Below, piece by piece: positions 24,888 to 32,707 of a stretch of DNA of 61,284 bases. Under the pieces are notes generated by a model, which saw only the letters and a program-made list of their open reading frames with translations, was not told the origin of the DNA and did not search any database. The stretch covers positions 1-61,284 of the forward strand of contig CAYPIB010000005.1 of assembly GCA_964410675.1 (NCBI GenBank), given 5' to 3'. A program made the translations under genes and the position numbers. The DNA comes from RGIG3040 sp964410675 (GTDB lineage: Bacteria; Bacillota; Clostridia; Lachnospirales; Lachnospiraceae). The stretch's first letter is position 1, and every line of letters starts with the position of its first letter.

Positions 24888-25730
24888 ATGGAACAACATT
24901 GTAAATTTAAGGAAGAGGAACGATTATATAAGATTGGCATGTTTTCAAAAATGAACCATGTTACAATAAAAGCTCTGAGGCATTATGATGAAATAGGGCT
25001 GTTAAAGCCTATCTATATTGACGAGCTCAATGGATATCGTTATTATTCATCCAAACAGCTTCCTGTCATACATCAAATATTGGCACTGCGGGAGGCGGGA
25101 TTTACTTTAGATGAGATAAAGGCAGTTCAAAACGGCATGTCAGAAAAGGAGCTGCTTGAAAAAAAGAAAATTGAGATTATGAAAAGAATTGCGGAGGAAA
25201 CGATGCGGTTATCTAAAGTTGAAAGCTATCTTACAAGAGATTTAATCAATCAAGGCTATCATATTGTCATAAAGGAATTGCCCGAAGTAAAGGTAGCTTC
25301 TATACGTATAGTTATGCCAAGCTATGATTCCCTTTTTAACATAGTGCCGCCAATGGGAGCGGAGATGGAGCGCTTAGGCTGTGTATGTGCAGAGCCGGAG
25401 TATTGTTTTAATATCTATCATGACGGAGAATACAAGGAAACGGATGTAGATGTTGAAGTATGCGAAGCAGTTGTTGACTTCAAAAAAGATTCTGAAATGA
25501 TAAAGTTCAAAACAATAAAAAAGGTAGATACTGCAGCTTGTGTGCTTCATAAAGGGGCTTATAAAGATTTTCCAAAGGCGTATGGGGCAGTGCTTCGCTT
25601 TGCAGAAGAAAATGGATATGAGGTTATTGATAATCCCAGAGAATCGTACATTGACGGAGTTTGGAATAAGGATTCAGAAGAGGAATGGCTTACGGAAATT
25701 CAGTTTCCGGTTAGGAAGGTCAGCGGGTAA
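24888..25730 (+). CDS. MerR-family regulator with GyrI-like ligand domain (locus D)
   Basis: The 280-residue protein has an N-terminal MerR HTH: YKIGMFSKMNHVTIKALRHYDEIGLLKP, then NGYRYYSSKQLPVIHQILAL. A connecting coiled coil (about 80-115) is followed by a C-terminal GyrI/AraC_E_bind domain with ending IDGVWNKDSEEEWLTEIQFPV. Such BmrR-type proteins bind lipophilic drugs and activate exporter genes from promoters with 19-bp spacers; one lies at 23328. AGGAG precedes ATG 24888, 9 bases after the permease stop. The perfect hairpin at 25761 ends the operon. Confidence 0.9.
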   Translation: MEQHCKFKEEERLYKIGMFSKMNHVTIKALRHYDEIGLLKPIYIDELNGYRYYSSKQLPVIHQILALREAGFTLDEIKAVQNGMSEKELLEKKKIEIMKRIAEETMRLSKVESYLTRDLINQGYHIVIKELPEVKVASIRIVMPSYDSLFNIVPPMGAEMERLGCVCAEPEYCFNIYHDGEYKETDVDVEVCEAVVDFKKDSEMIKFKTIKKVDTAACVLHKGAYKDFPKAYGAVLRFAEENGYEVIDNPRESYIDGVWNKDSEEEWLTEIQFPVRKVSG

Positions 25731-25760
25731 GAAGAGATAAGATATACTTAGAATAATTAA

Positions 25761-25804
25761 AAAATCACTGAAATCATAAATTATAGGTTTCAGTGATTTT
25801 CTTG
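25761..25804. terminator. Bidirectional terminator, 13-bp perfect stem
   Basis: AAAATCACTGAAA (25761-25773) pairs with TTTCAGTGATTTT (25788-25800). It lies between the convergent MerR and metallo-beta-lactamase genes, with T runs available in both directions. Confidence 0.85.
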
Positions 25805-25809
25805 AATGA

Positions 25810-26790
25810 TTAATATAATCGCTTTATACTATTGCCTGTAATTACCTTGGTTGTGCTTTTTGACATAAATGAAATGTTGCCTTGGTATGACGCCCAAACA
25901 TTTGAGTTTAACAATAATTGAGTTTTCAAATAATGATAATTACTTGAATACCGTTCTCTGTTTTTTTCTGCTCGAGATGTTGTAAATATATAATTGGATG
26001 CATTTATATATTTTTTATATTGATTTAACTCTGAAATCAAATCATTTTTTGAAACCTTATATGGATTTGCGCCTGGCCTTAGTCCATGGTGCCCGAACTT
26101 ACAAACTGTATATTTATTACTCGTTTTAAATAAAGTTGGATATTTTTCAATTGCTGCATTGAGTCCTTCTAAGTATAAATCACCCATAAATATTCCACTT
26201 AATGCACCATCACCTTTAACATCTACAATAATAGAAGAATTGTTGGTATTCACTGTTTCTGCGGTTGACGTAGAAAAGTTTTTGGCAGGTCCGTAAATTT
26301 TAATTTTTGTATTATTAATATTTCTAGAAATTATACTTCCAACGCCTACATTTACTACATTATTTGCATTTTTGCTTGCGGTATTCAGCGATGTATTTGG
26401 TGAAATATTTGATTTATACACATAGTTAACTTCGAATAAGTTTGTATTATTTAAAAGTTTAACAATGCCGCCATAATGGTCTTTGTGGTTATGTGTCACA
26501 ATAATTGCAGCAAAATATATTTTGTTTTTACTATTTCTTTTACAGTAGGTAGTTAAATAATTGTATAGATCATTATATGAATCAGTATGCCCTCCGTCAA
26601 TTAAAACGTACTTTCCATTACAATCAATTAAAGTAGCATCTCCCTTTGTAGATACCTTTGATACATTAATCATATTAATTTGTAAAGGAGTAGCGGATGC
26701 GGCATTGACATGCATCACAGAATTTCCGCTCATTGAGAAAATAATAGTAATGCACATAATAATAGCTAAAGATTTTTTTAGTTTTTTCAT
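25810..26790 (-). CDS. Secreted metallo-beta-lactamase-fold protein (ComEC/Rec2-like domain)
   Basis: The 326-residue protein has a signal peptide (MKKLKKSLAIIMCITIIFSM with likely cleavage near VNAASA, about residue 31). The mature part begins LQINMINVSKVSTKGDATLI and has VLIDGGHTDS and the metal motif THNHKDHYGG (HxHxDH). Further ligands are probably the Asp in IFMGDLY and the His in FGHHGLRP. This is the ComEC-like free-standing MBL family; substrates are unknown, with nucleic acids or phosphodiesters suggested for relatives. The start has an AAGGGAA site. It is monocistronic. Confidence 0.85.
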   Translation of the reverse strand: MKKLKKSLAIIMCITIIFSMSGNSVMHVNAASATPLQINMINVSKVSTKGDATLIDCNGKYVLIDGGHTDSYNDLYNYLTTYCKRNSKNKIYFAAIIVTHNHKDHYGGIVKLLNNTNLFEVNYVYKSNISPNTSLNTASKNANNVVNVGVGSIISRNINNTKIKIYGPAKNFSTSTAETVNTNNSSIIVDVKGDGALSGIFMGDLYLEGLNAAIEKYPTLFKTSNKYTVCKFGHHGLRPGANPYKVSKNDLISELNQYKKYINASNYIFTTSRAEKNRERYSSNYHYLKTQLLLNSNVWASYQGNISFMSKSTTKVITGNSIKRLY

Positions 26791-27060
26791 AAGAATTTCC
26801 CTTCTCTTTTGTTTGTCAGGTAATTGTCAACCCAATTTCATTTTTTTTAATAATATCATTTTAATTATGTAATATCAATGTATTTTAGTTATTCTTAAAT
26901 TTAATGAGAAGAGTTTATTTACTATTATCTTACGTCGGCATTATGGGTTAAGGAACTTTTAAGATTTTCTTGAAATTATTATAATCATTTTTGATGAGGA
27001 AGAAATTTACTTTTATTAATATTTTTATTATAATAAATTAAAAAAGGAAGGATATTCAAA

Positions 27061-27789
27061 ATGAAATTAAAAAAAGGTTTTCTCATGCTGTGCTCTGTTT
27101 TATGTATACTGTCATTGGCGGGATGCGGTTCCGATAAAAGAGATTCTAATAAAGGGGTTTCTGATACGAAACCGACAGAGATAGAAGAAGCAGCTGTTGC
27201 GGAGGAAAAGGAAGAAGCTGTTAAAGAAGACATAGAAGAAAGTAAGAAGGACGAGGAAAAAGTAGAGTTTCAGTTAACAGAGGACGGAAAAGAATTTTTG
27301 CACTCTATGTGTTATTATCTCCCTGAATTTTCAGGTTCAAATGAGATAAATGATGAATTTTGGAAAAATTTCATTTTTTATTCATATACAAGTGCATCCG
27401 CTGATGATCATGAGATAGTTGAAGTTTACAGAGAAGATTTAGAATTTAATGAAACAGAGGTAAAAGTCAGTAAAGAAATAGTAGCAGACTATGTTAAGTT
27501 AGCATTGGGTATTGATTTACCGGCCTATGAGCCCGCCTTTGAGGATATGGAAGAAGGTCAGACTGCTTGTTATTTTAAAGATGGATATTATTATATAGGA
27601 GTTTCTGATTTTGGCGATATCAGCTATGAATACAAGGCATGTACTACGAATGAAGATGATACTGCAAGCGTAGAATATACCACTTTTGTAGGAGGCGAAG
27701 AGGAAATAGGAAGTATTATTTTTGCTATTTCTCCTGCCGAAAATAAAAATGGATTTGTTATAGACGCCAAAAGTATTATAAATCAGTAA
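27061..27789 (+). CDS. Putative lipoprotein
   Basis: The 242-residue protein has a lipoprotein signal: KKGFLMLCSVLCILSLAGCG with lipobox LAGC (Cys about 22). A Glu/Lys-rich linker (residues 35-75) is followed by a compact domain without a recognisable motif. It contains many acidic and Tyr residues (GYYYIGVSDFGDISYEYK). It is probably exported and anchored to the outer face of the membrane. AAGGAAGG precedes the start. The 270-base gap upstream (26791-27060) is A/T-rich and separates it from the divergent MBL gene; the promoter could not be defined. Function unknown. Confidence 0.8.
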   Translation: MKLKKGFLMLCSVLCILSLAGCGSDKRDSNKGVSDTKPTEIEEAAVAEEKEEAVKEDIEESKKDEEKVEFQLTEDGKEFLHSMCYYLPEFSGSNEINDEFWKNFIFYSYTSASADDHEIVEVYREDLEFNETEVKVSKEIVADYVKLALGIDLPAYEPAFEDMEEGQTACYFKDGYYYIGVSDFGDISYEYKACTTNEDDTASVEYTTFVGGEEEIGSIIFAISPAENKNGFVIDAKSIINQ

Positions 27790-27804
27790 TTGAAGTTTTT
27801 CCTA

Positions 27805-27835
27805 TTGACTTTGACGTCGTGTCGCACTTTATACT
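27805..27835 (+). promoter_or_regulatory. MerR-type promoter (19-bp spacer) of the MerR gene at 27859
   Basis: TTGACT (27805-27810) and TATACT (27830-27835) are 19 bp apart, with the partial dyad GACGTCGTGTC in the spacer. The downstream MerR gene starts 24 bases later, so it probably regulates itself from this site. Confidence 0.65.
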
Positions 27836-27858
27836 TGAGTTAAGGAAGGTGAAACAAA

Positions 27859-28845
27859 GTGGATTTAGTAACAATCAGTGAATTATCAAAGGGTTTTCAT
27901 ATTTCTACGAGGACACTCAGGTATTATGAGCAGATAGGACTATTGAAAAGCTGCAAAAAAGAAGGTTATGCTTATCGTGTTTATGATAAAAGCAATGTTA
28001 AGCGTTTGCAGCAGATTATAATTTTGCGCAAGCTGCGTATACCGCTAAAGCAAATTGGTACTATTTTAAATCATGAGGCACAATCTCACATTTTAGAGAT
28101 TTTTGAGCAAAATATGCAGGAGCTGAATGATGAAATTACTGCACTTTCAACCATTCGCACAATTTTACAAAAATTTATTACACAGTTGTCAAAGTATAAC
28201 AAAATAGATGTAAAATTAAATCTTTTTCATGATAGCGAGCTTTTGAAAGTAGTCGAATCGTTGAGCCTTTCTAAAATTGATTTTAAGGAGGAACGTTCAA
28301 TGGAAGAACTGAATAAGGCAAATAAAACACTGGCAAAGCTAGAGGATGTGAGAATTTTATATTTACCGCCTGCTGCAGTGGCATCATGTCACTATGAGGG
28401 AGACAACCCAGAGGAGACAGCAGGAGCGCGTTTAGACGATTTTGTAAAAGCTGTGAATTTACACACAGTAAAACCGGATTTAAGAGTATATGGATTTAAT
28501 AATCCCAACCCGCAAAAAATAGGTGACCCATACGGATATGAATTTTGGGTCACAATACCGGAGGATATGGAGGTTCCCAAGCCATTAGTTAAAAAACATT
28601 TTAAAGGCGGTTTATATGCGGCACATTGTATTAACATGGGAGACTTTCAGGAATGGCAGGTATTTTATGAGTGGGCTTGTAACCATAAGACTTATGAAAT
28701 AGAGCTGAGAGAACCTTTTGAAATGGGCGGAACAATGGAAGAGCATTTAAATATTTTTTCTCATTATCAAAACAATGCCGGGGCTTCAAAGCCGTTGCAG
28801 CTGGACTTGTTAATTCCGATTAGGGAAAAAGAAGAAAAGGCATGA
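27859..28845 (+). CDS. MerR-family regulator with GyrI-like effector domain
   Basis: The 328-residue protein begins (GTG start) with MerR HTH ITISE-type sequence: FHISTRTLRYYEQIGLLKS, then YRVYDKSNVKRLQQIIILRK. A helical dimerisation arm (about 70-110) and a C-terminal GyrI-like domain (about 165-328) follow. The latter contains DLRVYGFNNPNPQ and YGYEFWVTIPEDMEVP, typical of small-molecule-binding GyrI proteins. AAGGAAGGTG lies 9 bases before GTG 27859. No exporter is directly attached; the NatAB-like locus F 190 bases downstream has its own sigma-A promoter after a terminator, so a link is only a guess. Confidence 0.85.
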   Translation: MDLVTISELSKGFHISTRTLRYYEQIGLLKSCKKEGYAYRVYDKSNVKRLQQIIILRKLRIPLKQIGTILNHEAQSHILEIFEQNMQELNDEITALSTIRTILQKFITQLSKYNKIDVKLNLFHDSELLKVVESLSLSKIDFKEERSMEELNKANKTLAKLEDVRILYLPPAAVASCHYEGDNPEETAGARLDDFVKAVNLHTVKPDLRVYGFNNPNPQKIGDPYGYEFWVTIPEDMEVPKPLVKKHFKGGLYAAHCINMGDFQEWQVFYEWACNHKTYEIELREPFEMGGTMEEHLNIFSHYQNNAGASKPLQLDLLIPIREKEEKA

Positions 28846-28876
28846 TTAAACTATAAATATATGAAAATCATAGAAT

Positions 28877-28926
28877 AACCTATTTGCGTTTGGTATATTT
28901 TGGTATCAAATACAAATGGGTTTTCT
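28877..28926 (+). terminator. Rho-independent terminator after the MerR gene
   Basis: AACCTATTTG (28877-28886) pairs with CAAATGGGTT (28913-28922), with one mismatch, followed by TTCTTAATTTTT. Confidence 0.7.
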
Positions 28927-28965
28927 TAATTTTTAGTAAAGTTAATCAATAGAGCAAGTGTTTTA

Positions 28966-28994
28966 TTTACAGATAGAAAAAATTAGGATATACT
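28966..28994 (+). promoter_or_regulatory. Sigma-A promoter of locus F
   Basis: TTTACA (28966-28971), a 17-bp spacer and TATACT (28989-28994) stand 40 bases upstream of the first locus F start codon. Confidence 0.65.
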
Positions 28995-29034
28995 GGGTCT
29001 AGTAAAAAGACGAAAGCATTGGAAAGGAAAAGCT

Positions 29035-29286
29035 ATGAAAAAATGGATTGGCGGGATATTGGGAGTTATTGGAGCTATCACTTTGATATGGGGAATCTAC
29101 ACAAAGATAAAACGATCCATATCATTTTCTTCGGCAGCATCAATAGGGATCATTGGCGCAGCAGATGGTCCGACCAGTATATTCTTAGCAGGAAAATTAG
29201 GCAGCCGTTATTCTATATATGGAGTTATTTGTGGAGCGGTGCTGTTAATGATAGGATTTATAATACTGATTAGAAAGAAAAAATAA
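29035..29286 (+). CDS. Small two-helix membrane protein with an OadB-like loop motif
   Basis: The 83-residue protein has one N-terminal helix (WIGGILGVIGAITLIWGIY), then the segment IGIIGAADGPTSIFL (about residues 37-51), and a C-terminal helix (IYGVICGAVLLMIGFIILI) with a Lys tail. The middle segment closely matches the conserved GGADGPT region of the beta subunit of sodium-pumping decarboxylases (OadB/GcdB), where it forms part of the ion path. The rest of that roughly 400-residue subunit is absent. AAAGG lies close before ATG 29035. A NatA/NatB-like exporter pair follows 21 bases later, so a sodium-related accessory role is possible but unproven. Confidence 0.75.
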   Translation: MKKWIGGILGVIGAITLIWGIYTKIKRSISFSSAASIGIIGAADGPTSIFLAGKLGSRYSIYGVICGAVLLMIGFIILIRKKK

Positions 29287-29307
29287 ATTAAAATAGAAGG
29301 AGAAGTT

Positions 29308-30084
29308 ATGGAAGAAATTTTACAGGTCAATAATTTAAAAAAGACGTTTACGCTTTCGGCAAAACAGCAGAAACTTGAAAAGTCAAAAGAAAAAGTTAAG
29401 GTTGCCGTACAAAATTTATCATTTACTGCCTATAAGGGAGAAGTATTTGGCTTGCTTGGGCCTAACGGAGCCGGAAAAACGACAACACTTCGTATTTTAT
29501 CAACCTTGATTAGGCCGGATGAAGGCGATGCTTTAGTAGATGGGTCAAGCGTAGTAGAAAATCCGGAAGTGGTGAGAAAAAAAATCGGATTTTTAACGAG
29601 TGAGCTTAAATTAGAGGAGTTTTTTACTCCGAATTATTTATTTGATTTTTTCTCAGGTTTATATGGAATATCTATTGAGGAAAGAGAAAAAAGAAAAAAA
29701 GATTTATTTATGAGATTTGGCATTGATGAATTTGCAGAGGTTAAGGTTGGAAATCTTTCTACCGGAATGAGGCAAAAGGTTTCCTTAGTCATTTCGCTTG
29801 TGCATAACCCAAGTATTATCATATTTGATGAACCGACAAATGGGCTGGACGTTATAACTGCTAAGGTGGTTACAGACTTTTTAATTGATTTAAAAAATCA
29901 AGGTAAAACCATTATCGTATCTACGCATATATTTACTCTGATTGAAAAAATTTGTGATCGGGTTGGTATTATTATAAATGGAAATATGGTTGTCTGTGAT
30001 TCCCTTGCTGCCGTAACAGATGGAAAAACATTGGAAGACAGATTTTTTGAGATATATGAGGAAAAGGTGGGCGAGATCGCATGA
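29308..30084 (+). CDS. ABC transporter ATPase, NatA-like (locus F)
   Basis: The 258-residue ATPase has an unusual Lys-rich insert near the N-terminus (AKQQKLEKSKEKVKVAVQ). It also has Walker A GPNGAGKTT, signature LSTGMRQKVSL, Walker B IIIFDEPTNGLDV and H-loop STHIF. The LSTGM signature and the N-terminal insert are features of NatA-type ATPases, whose partner NatB exports Na+ in Bacillus. AGAAGGAG precedes ATG 29308. It overlaps the permease start (30081) by four bases, ATGA. Substrate assignment to sodium is by family only. Confidence 0.85.
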   Translation: MEEILQVNNLKKTFTLSAKQQKLEKSKEKVKVAVQNLSFTAYKGEVFGLLGPNGAGKTTTLRILSTLIRPDEGDALVDGSSVVENPEVVRKKIGFLTSELKLEEFFTPNYLFDFFSGLYGISIEEREKRKKDLFMRFGIDEFAEVKVGNLSTGMRQKVSLVISLVHNPSIIIFDEPTNGLDVITAKVVTDFLIDLKNQGKTIIVSTHIFTLIEKICDRVGIIINGNMVVCDSLAAVTDGKTLEDRFFEIYEEKVGEIA

Positions 30085-31262
30085 AAAATGAAATATTTAC
30101 AATTATAAGTAAGGAATTAGCCCGATTTTTTGGTGATAAAAGAATGGTATTTACTACAATTCTTATGCCGGGGCTTTTAATCTATATCATTTATTCCTTT
30201 TTAGGACAGGGAATGATGTCGGAATTTGATACAAAGGAAGATTATGTGTCAAAGGCTTATGTACAAAATATGCCGCACGAATTGGCACAGAAGCTGGAGG
30301 ATCTTTCGGCAGAATGGAAAGATGTTACGGATGATCAAATAGAAAAAACAAAATCTATGATTCAGAATAAAGAAGCAGATGTTTTACTAGTATTTCCGGA
30401 AAATTTTATTGCAGAAATAAATAATTATAACGTGAGTTCAAAAGAAGCGGCACCAAATGTTCAAATTTATTATAATTCAACAGAGTCTGAATCGTCCAAT
30501 ATTAGAAGTAATATTATTGATATTTTGGATACGTATGAAGCATCTATGACAAATAAGTTTGATTTGAATGCAGGGGATATCAAGTATGATATGGCAACGG
30601 AAAAGGATGTTACCGGTCAGATTTTTGCCATGATGCTTCCAATGCTGTTAATGATATTTCTGTACAGCGGCTGTATTTCTGTGGCACCGGAATCTATTGC
30701 GGGTGAAAAAGAAAGAGGTACAATTGCGACTTTGCTTGTTACTCCAATGAAGAGAAGCTCCCTGGCGCTTGGCAAAATTATCAGCTTAAGTGTGATTGCC
30801 CTTTTATCCGGTTTATCAAGCTTCGCAGGAACAATGCTGTCGCTGCCCAAAATGATGGGCTCCTCCGCCGAAGGAATAAATGCCGGAGTGTATGAAGTAA
30901 CTGATTATTTACTGCTGCTTGGTATTATACTAACAACGGTTCTTGTGCTCGTTGCCTTAATTTCAATTATATCTGCCTTTGCAAAAAGTATCAAAGAGGC
31001 AGGAACAGCGGTGTCACCATTAATGATAATAGTTATGCTCATCAGCTTACTGCCAATGTTTGGCGGAAACGAAGCAAAAGGGCTGGGTTTATTCTTCCTG
31101 CCGCTTTACAATAGCGTGCTGTGTATGCACGGAGTATTTTCCTTTACCTATGAACCGATTCAAATGGTAATTACAATGGGATTAAACGTTGTTTTAGCAT
31201 GCTTCCTGGCATGGGTATTAACAAAGCTGTTTAATAGTGAAAAGGTAATGTTTTCAAAATAG
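30081..31262 (+). CDS. ABC-2 permease, NatB-like (locus F)
   Basis: The 393-residue permease has one N-terminal helix (FTTILMPGLLIYIIYSFLG), a large extracellular domain (about residues 45-175) and five C-terminal helices beginning IFAMMLPMLLMIFLYSGCISV. The block APESIAGEKERGTIATLLVTPMKRSSLALGK is the ABC-2 hallmark coupling segment; this arrangement is that of NatB and related sodium or drug exporters. It is translationally coupled to the ATPase by ATGA overlap. Confidence 0.85.
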   Translation: MKNEIFTIISKELARFFGDKRMVFTTILMPGLLIYIIYSFLGQGMMSEFDTKEDYVSKAYVQNMPHELAQKLEDLSAEWKDVTDDQIEKTKSMIQNKEADVLLVFPENFIAEINNYNVSSKEAAPNVQIYYNSTESESSNIRSNIIDILDTYEASMTNKFDLNAGDIKYDMATEKDVTGQIFAMMLPMLLMIFLYSGCISVAPESIAGEKERGTIATLLVTPMKRSSLALGKIISLSVIALLSGLSSFAGTMLSLPKMMGSSAEGINAGVYEVTDYLLLLGIILTTVLVLVALISIISAFAKSIKEAGTAVSPLMIIVMLISLLPMFGGNEAKGLGLFFLPLYNSVLCMHGVFSFTYEPIQMVITMGLNVVLACFLAWVLTKLFNSEKVMFSK

Positions 31263-31325
31263 TTAGATTTATAGCAGGCGCAAAGCTTACTGCTATTAGA
31301 TTCTATACTAATAGATAAAAAACAA

Positions 31326-31366
31326 TAGGGGCGCGACGCCAATACTGGCTGTCGTGCCCTTGATTA
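31326..31366 (+). terminator. GC-rich hairpin terminator after locus F
   Basis: GGGGCGCGACGCC (31328-31340) pairs with GGCTGTCGTGCCC (31347-31359) with wobble pairs around a 6-base loop. The tail TTGATTATATT is only moderately T-rich. The rest of the gap to 31557 holds hairpin-repeat copy 3 and no gene. Confidence 0.6.
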
Positions 31367-31495
31367 TATTAACTTGTGGTTAAAAATTTATCCCATTGAT
31401 TAATGACAACTCAATTGTGAGAGTAAAGTTTATCTGATAAAATATCCATAGATAGTTGAAATGTTTAGAAAAACGGGCTTATAAAGTACTATATC

Positions 31496-31530
31496 GAGAG
31501 CCACCACTCAGAAATGAGTTTTGCATAAGC
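31496..31530. repeat. Dispersed hairpin repeat, copy 3 (right half only)
   Basis: GAGAGCCACCACTCAGAAATG and the following AGTTTTGCATAAG match the right arm and flank of copies 1 and 2. The left arm is missing or too diverged to see. It lies 28 bases before the XRE/TPR gene. Confidence 0.45.
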
Positions 31531-31557
31531 CAATTTAACATATAGGAGGATAAATAT

Positions 31558-32619
31558 ATGCAGATGAATTTAGTGATTCGTGAAAAAAGAAAAGAAAAAG
31601 GTCTCACTCAAGAGCAGGTTGCTGATTACCTTGGGGTATCAACTCCGGCTGTTAATAAATGGGAAAAGGGCGTGACATTTCCTGATATTACCTTACTGCC
31701 GCCACTCGCGCGGCTGCTGGGAGTTGATTTAAACACATTACTTTGTTTTCATGAAAATATGACGGCTCAGGAAATTGCTTACTTTAGCGAGGAGATCATG
31801 GACACAATCCGGAAAAGTGATTTTGACAGCGGGTTTATGATGGGAATGAAGAAAATAAAAGAATATCCTAGTTGTGCAGAGCTGATTCAGTCAATTGCGC
31901 TGCTGATGGACGGAGCTTTGGTTTGGTATGGGGCAGAGATTAAAAATAAGGAGTCTTATCATAATCAAATCATTGCTTTATATGAGCGTGTTGCTAAAAG
32001 TGACGATGAAAGCCTGAGACAGAAAGCAATTTATATGCTGGCATCGAAATATATGGGAAATAATGAATTTGATAAAGCACAGGAGTTGATAAACCAGTTA
32101 CCTGAGAGTAATTATTTTGATAAGAGTAATCTTCAAGCGAATCTCTCTATGAATCAAGGTGAAACGGGCAAAGCATTAGAGATATTAGAACAAAAATTAT
32201 TAAAAGAACTTAATGGAATTCAAAATACTATAATGAAGCTGGCAGACATTGAATTAGCGGAGGGCAATAATAAAAATGCAGCTCATTTAGGAGAGATTTT
32301 TAAGGATCTTATAAAACTGTTTGACTTATGGGATTACAGCTCTTACGTTGTACCGCTTCAAGTGGCTGTTCATCAAAAAAATGAGAAGGAGAGCATATTG
32401 CTTCTGCAATCAATGCTTTCCGCATTGATGATACCATGGGATATAAAAAAATCCTCTCTATACTCCCATTTAAAAATAAAGGAAAGTAAGGAGAATACGG
32501 GCAAGGAAATACTTCCGGCAATCCTTTTAGAAATAGAAAAAGAACCCGCATATGAATTTTTGCATACTAATATAGAATTTCAAAATTTACTCAAGGAATA
32601 TCATAATAAAATACTGTAA
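31558..32619 (+). CDS. XRE-family regulator with C-terminal helical-repeat domain
   Basis: The 353-residue protein has an N-terminal HTH, IREKRKEKGLTQEQVADYLGVSTPAVNKWEKGVTFPDITLL, followed by LARLLGVDLNTLL. The rest (about 75-350) is helical and TPR-like (YMGNNEFDKAQELINQLPES, NQGETGKALEILEQ). Such proteins often sense peptides, but no peptide gene is visible next to it. AGGAGG lies 9 bases before ATG 31558. The perfect hairpin at 32665 separates it from the convergent locus G. Confidence 0.85.
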   Translation: MQMNLVIREKRKEKGLTQEQVADYLGVSTPAVNKWEKGVTFPDITLLPPLARLLGVDLNTLLCFHENMTAQEIAYFSEEIMDTIRKSDFDSGFMMGMKKIKEYPSCAELIQSIALLMDGALVWYGAEIKNKESYHNQIIALYERVAKSDDESLRQKAIYMLASKYMGNNEFDKAQELINQLPESNYFDKSNLQANLSMNQGETGKALEILEQKLLKELNGIQNTIMKLADIELAEGNNKNAAHLGEIFKDLIKLFDLWDYSSYVVPLQVAVHQKNEKESILLLQSMLSALMIPWDIKKSSLYSHLKIKESKENTGKEILPAILLEIEKEPAYEFLHTNIEFQNLLKEYHNKIL

Positions 32620-32664
32620 TTGATTTTAAGGGGAAGTAAAACTGGATATTATTATTTAAAGCAA

Positions 32665-32700
32665 GAAACCACCTTTAAAAATAAAGGTGGTTTCCATTCC
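32665..32700. terminator. Bidirectional terminator, 12-bp perfect stem
   Basis: GAAACCACCTTT (32665-32676) pairs with AAAGGTGGTTTC (32683-32694) between the convergent XRE/TPR and Bce permease genes. Confidence 0.8.
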
Positions 32701-32707
32701 TCTCATA

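Noticed and set aside
29019..29273. Alternative frame over the OadB-like mini-protein gene
   Set aside because: The frame at 29035 has the recognisable motif, two clean membrane helices and a ribosome site.
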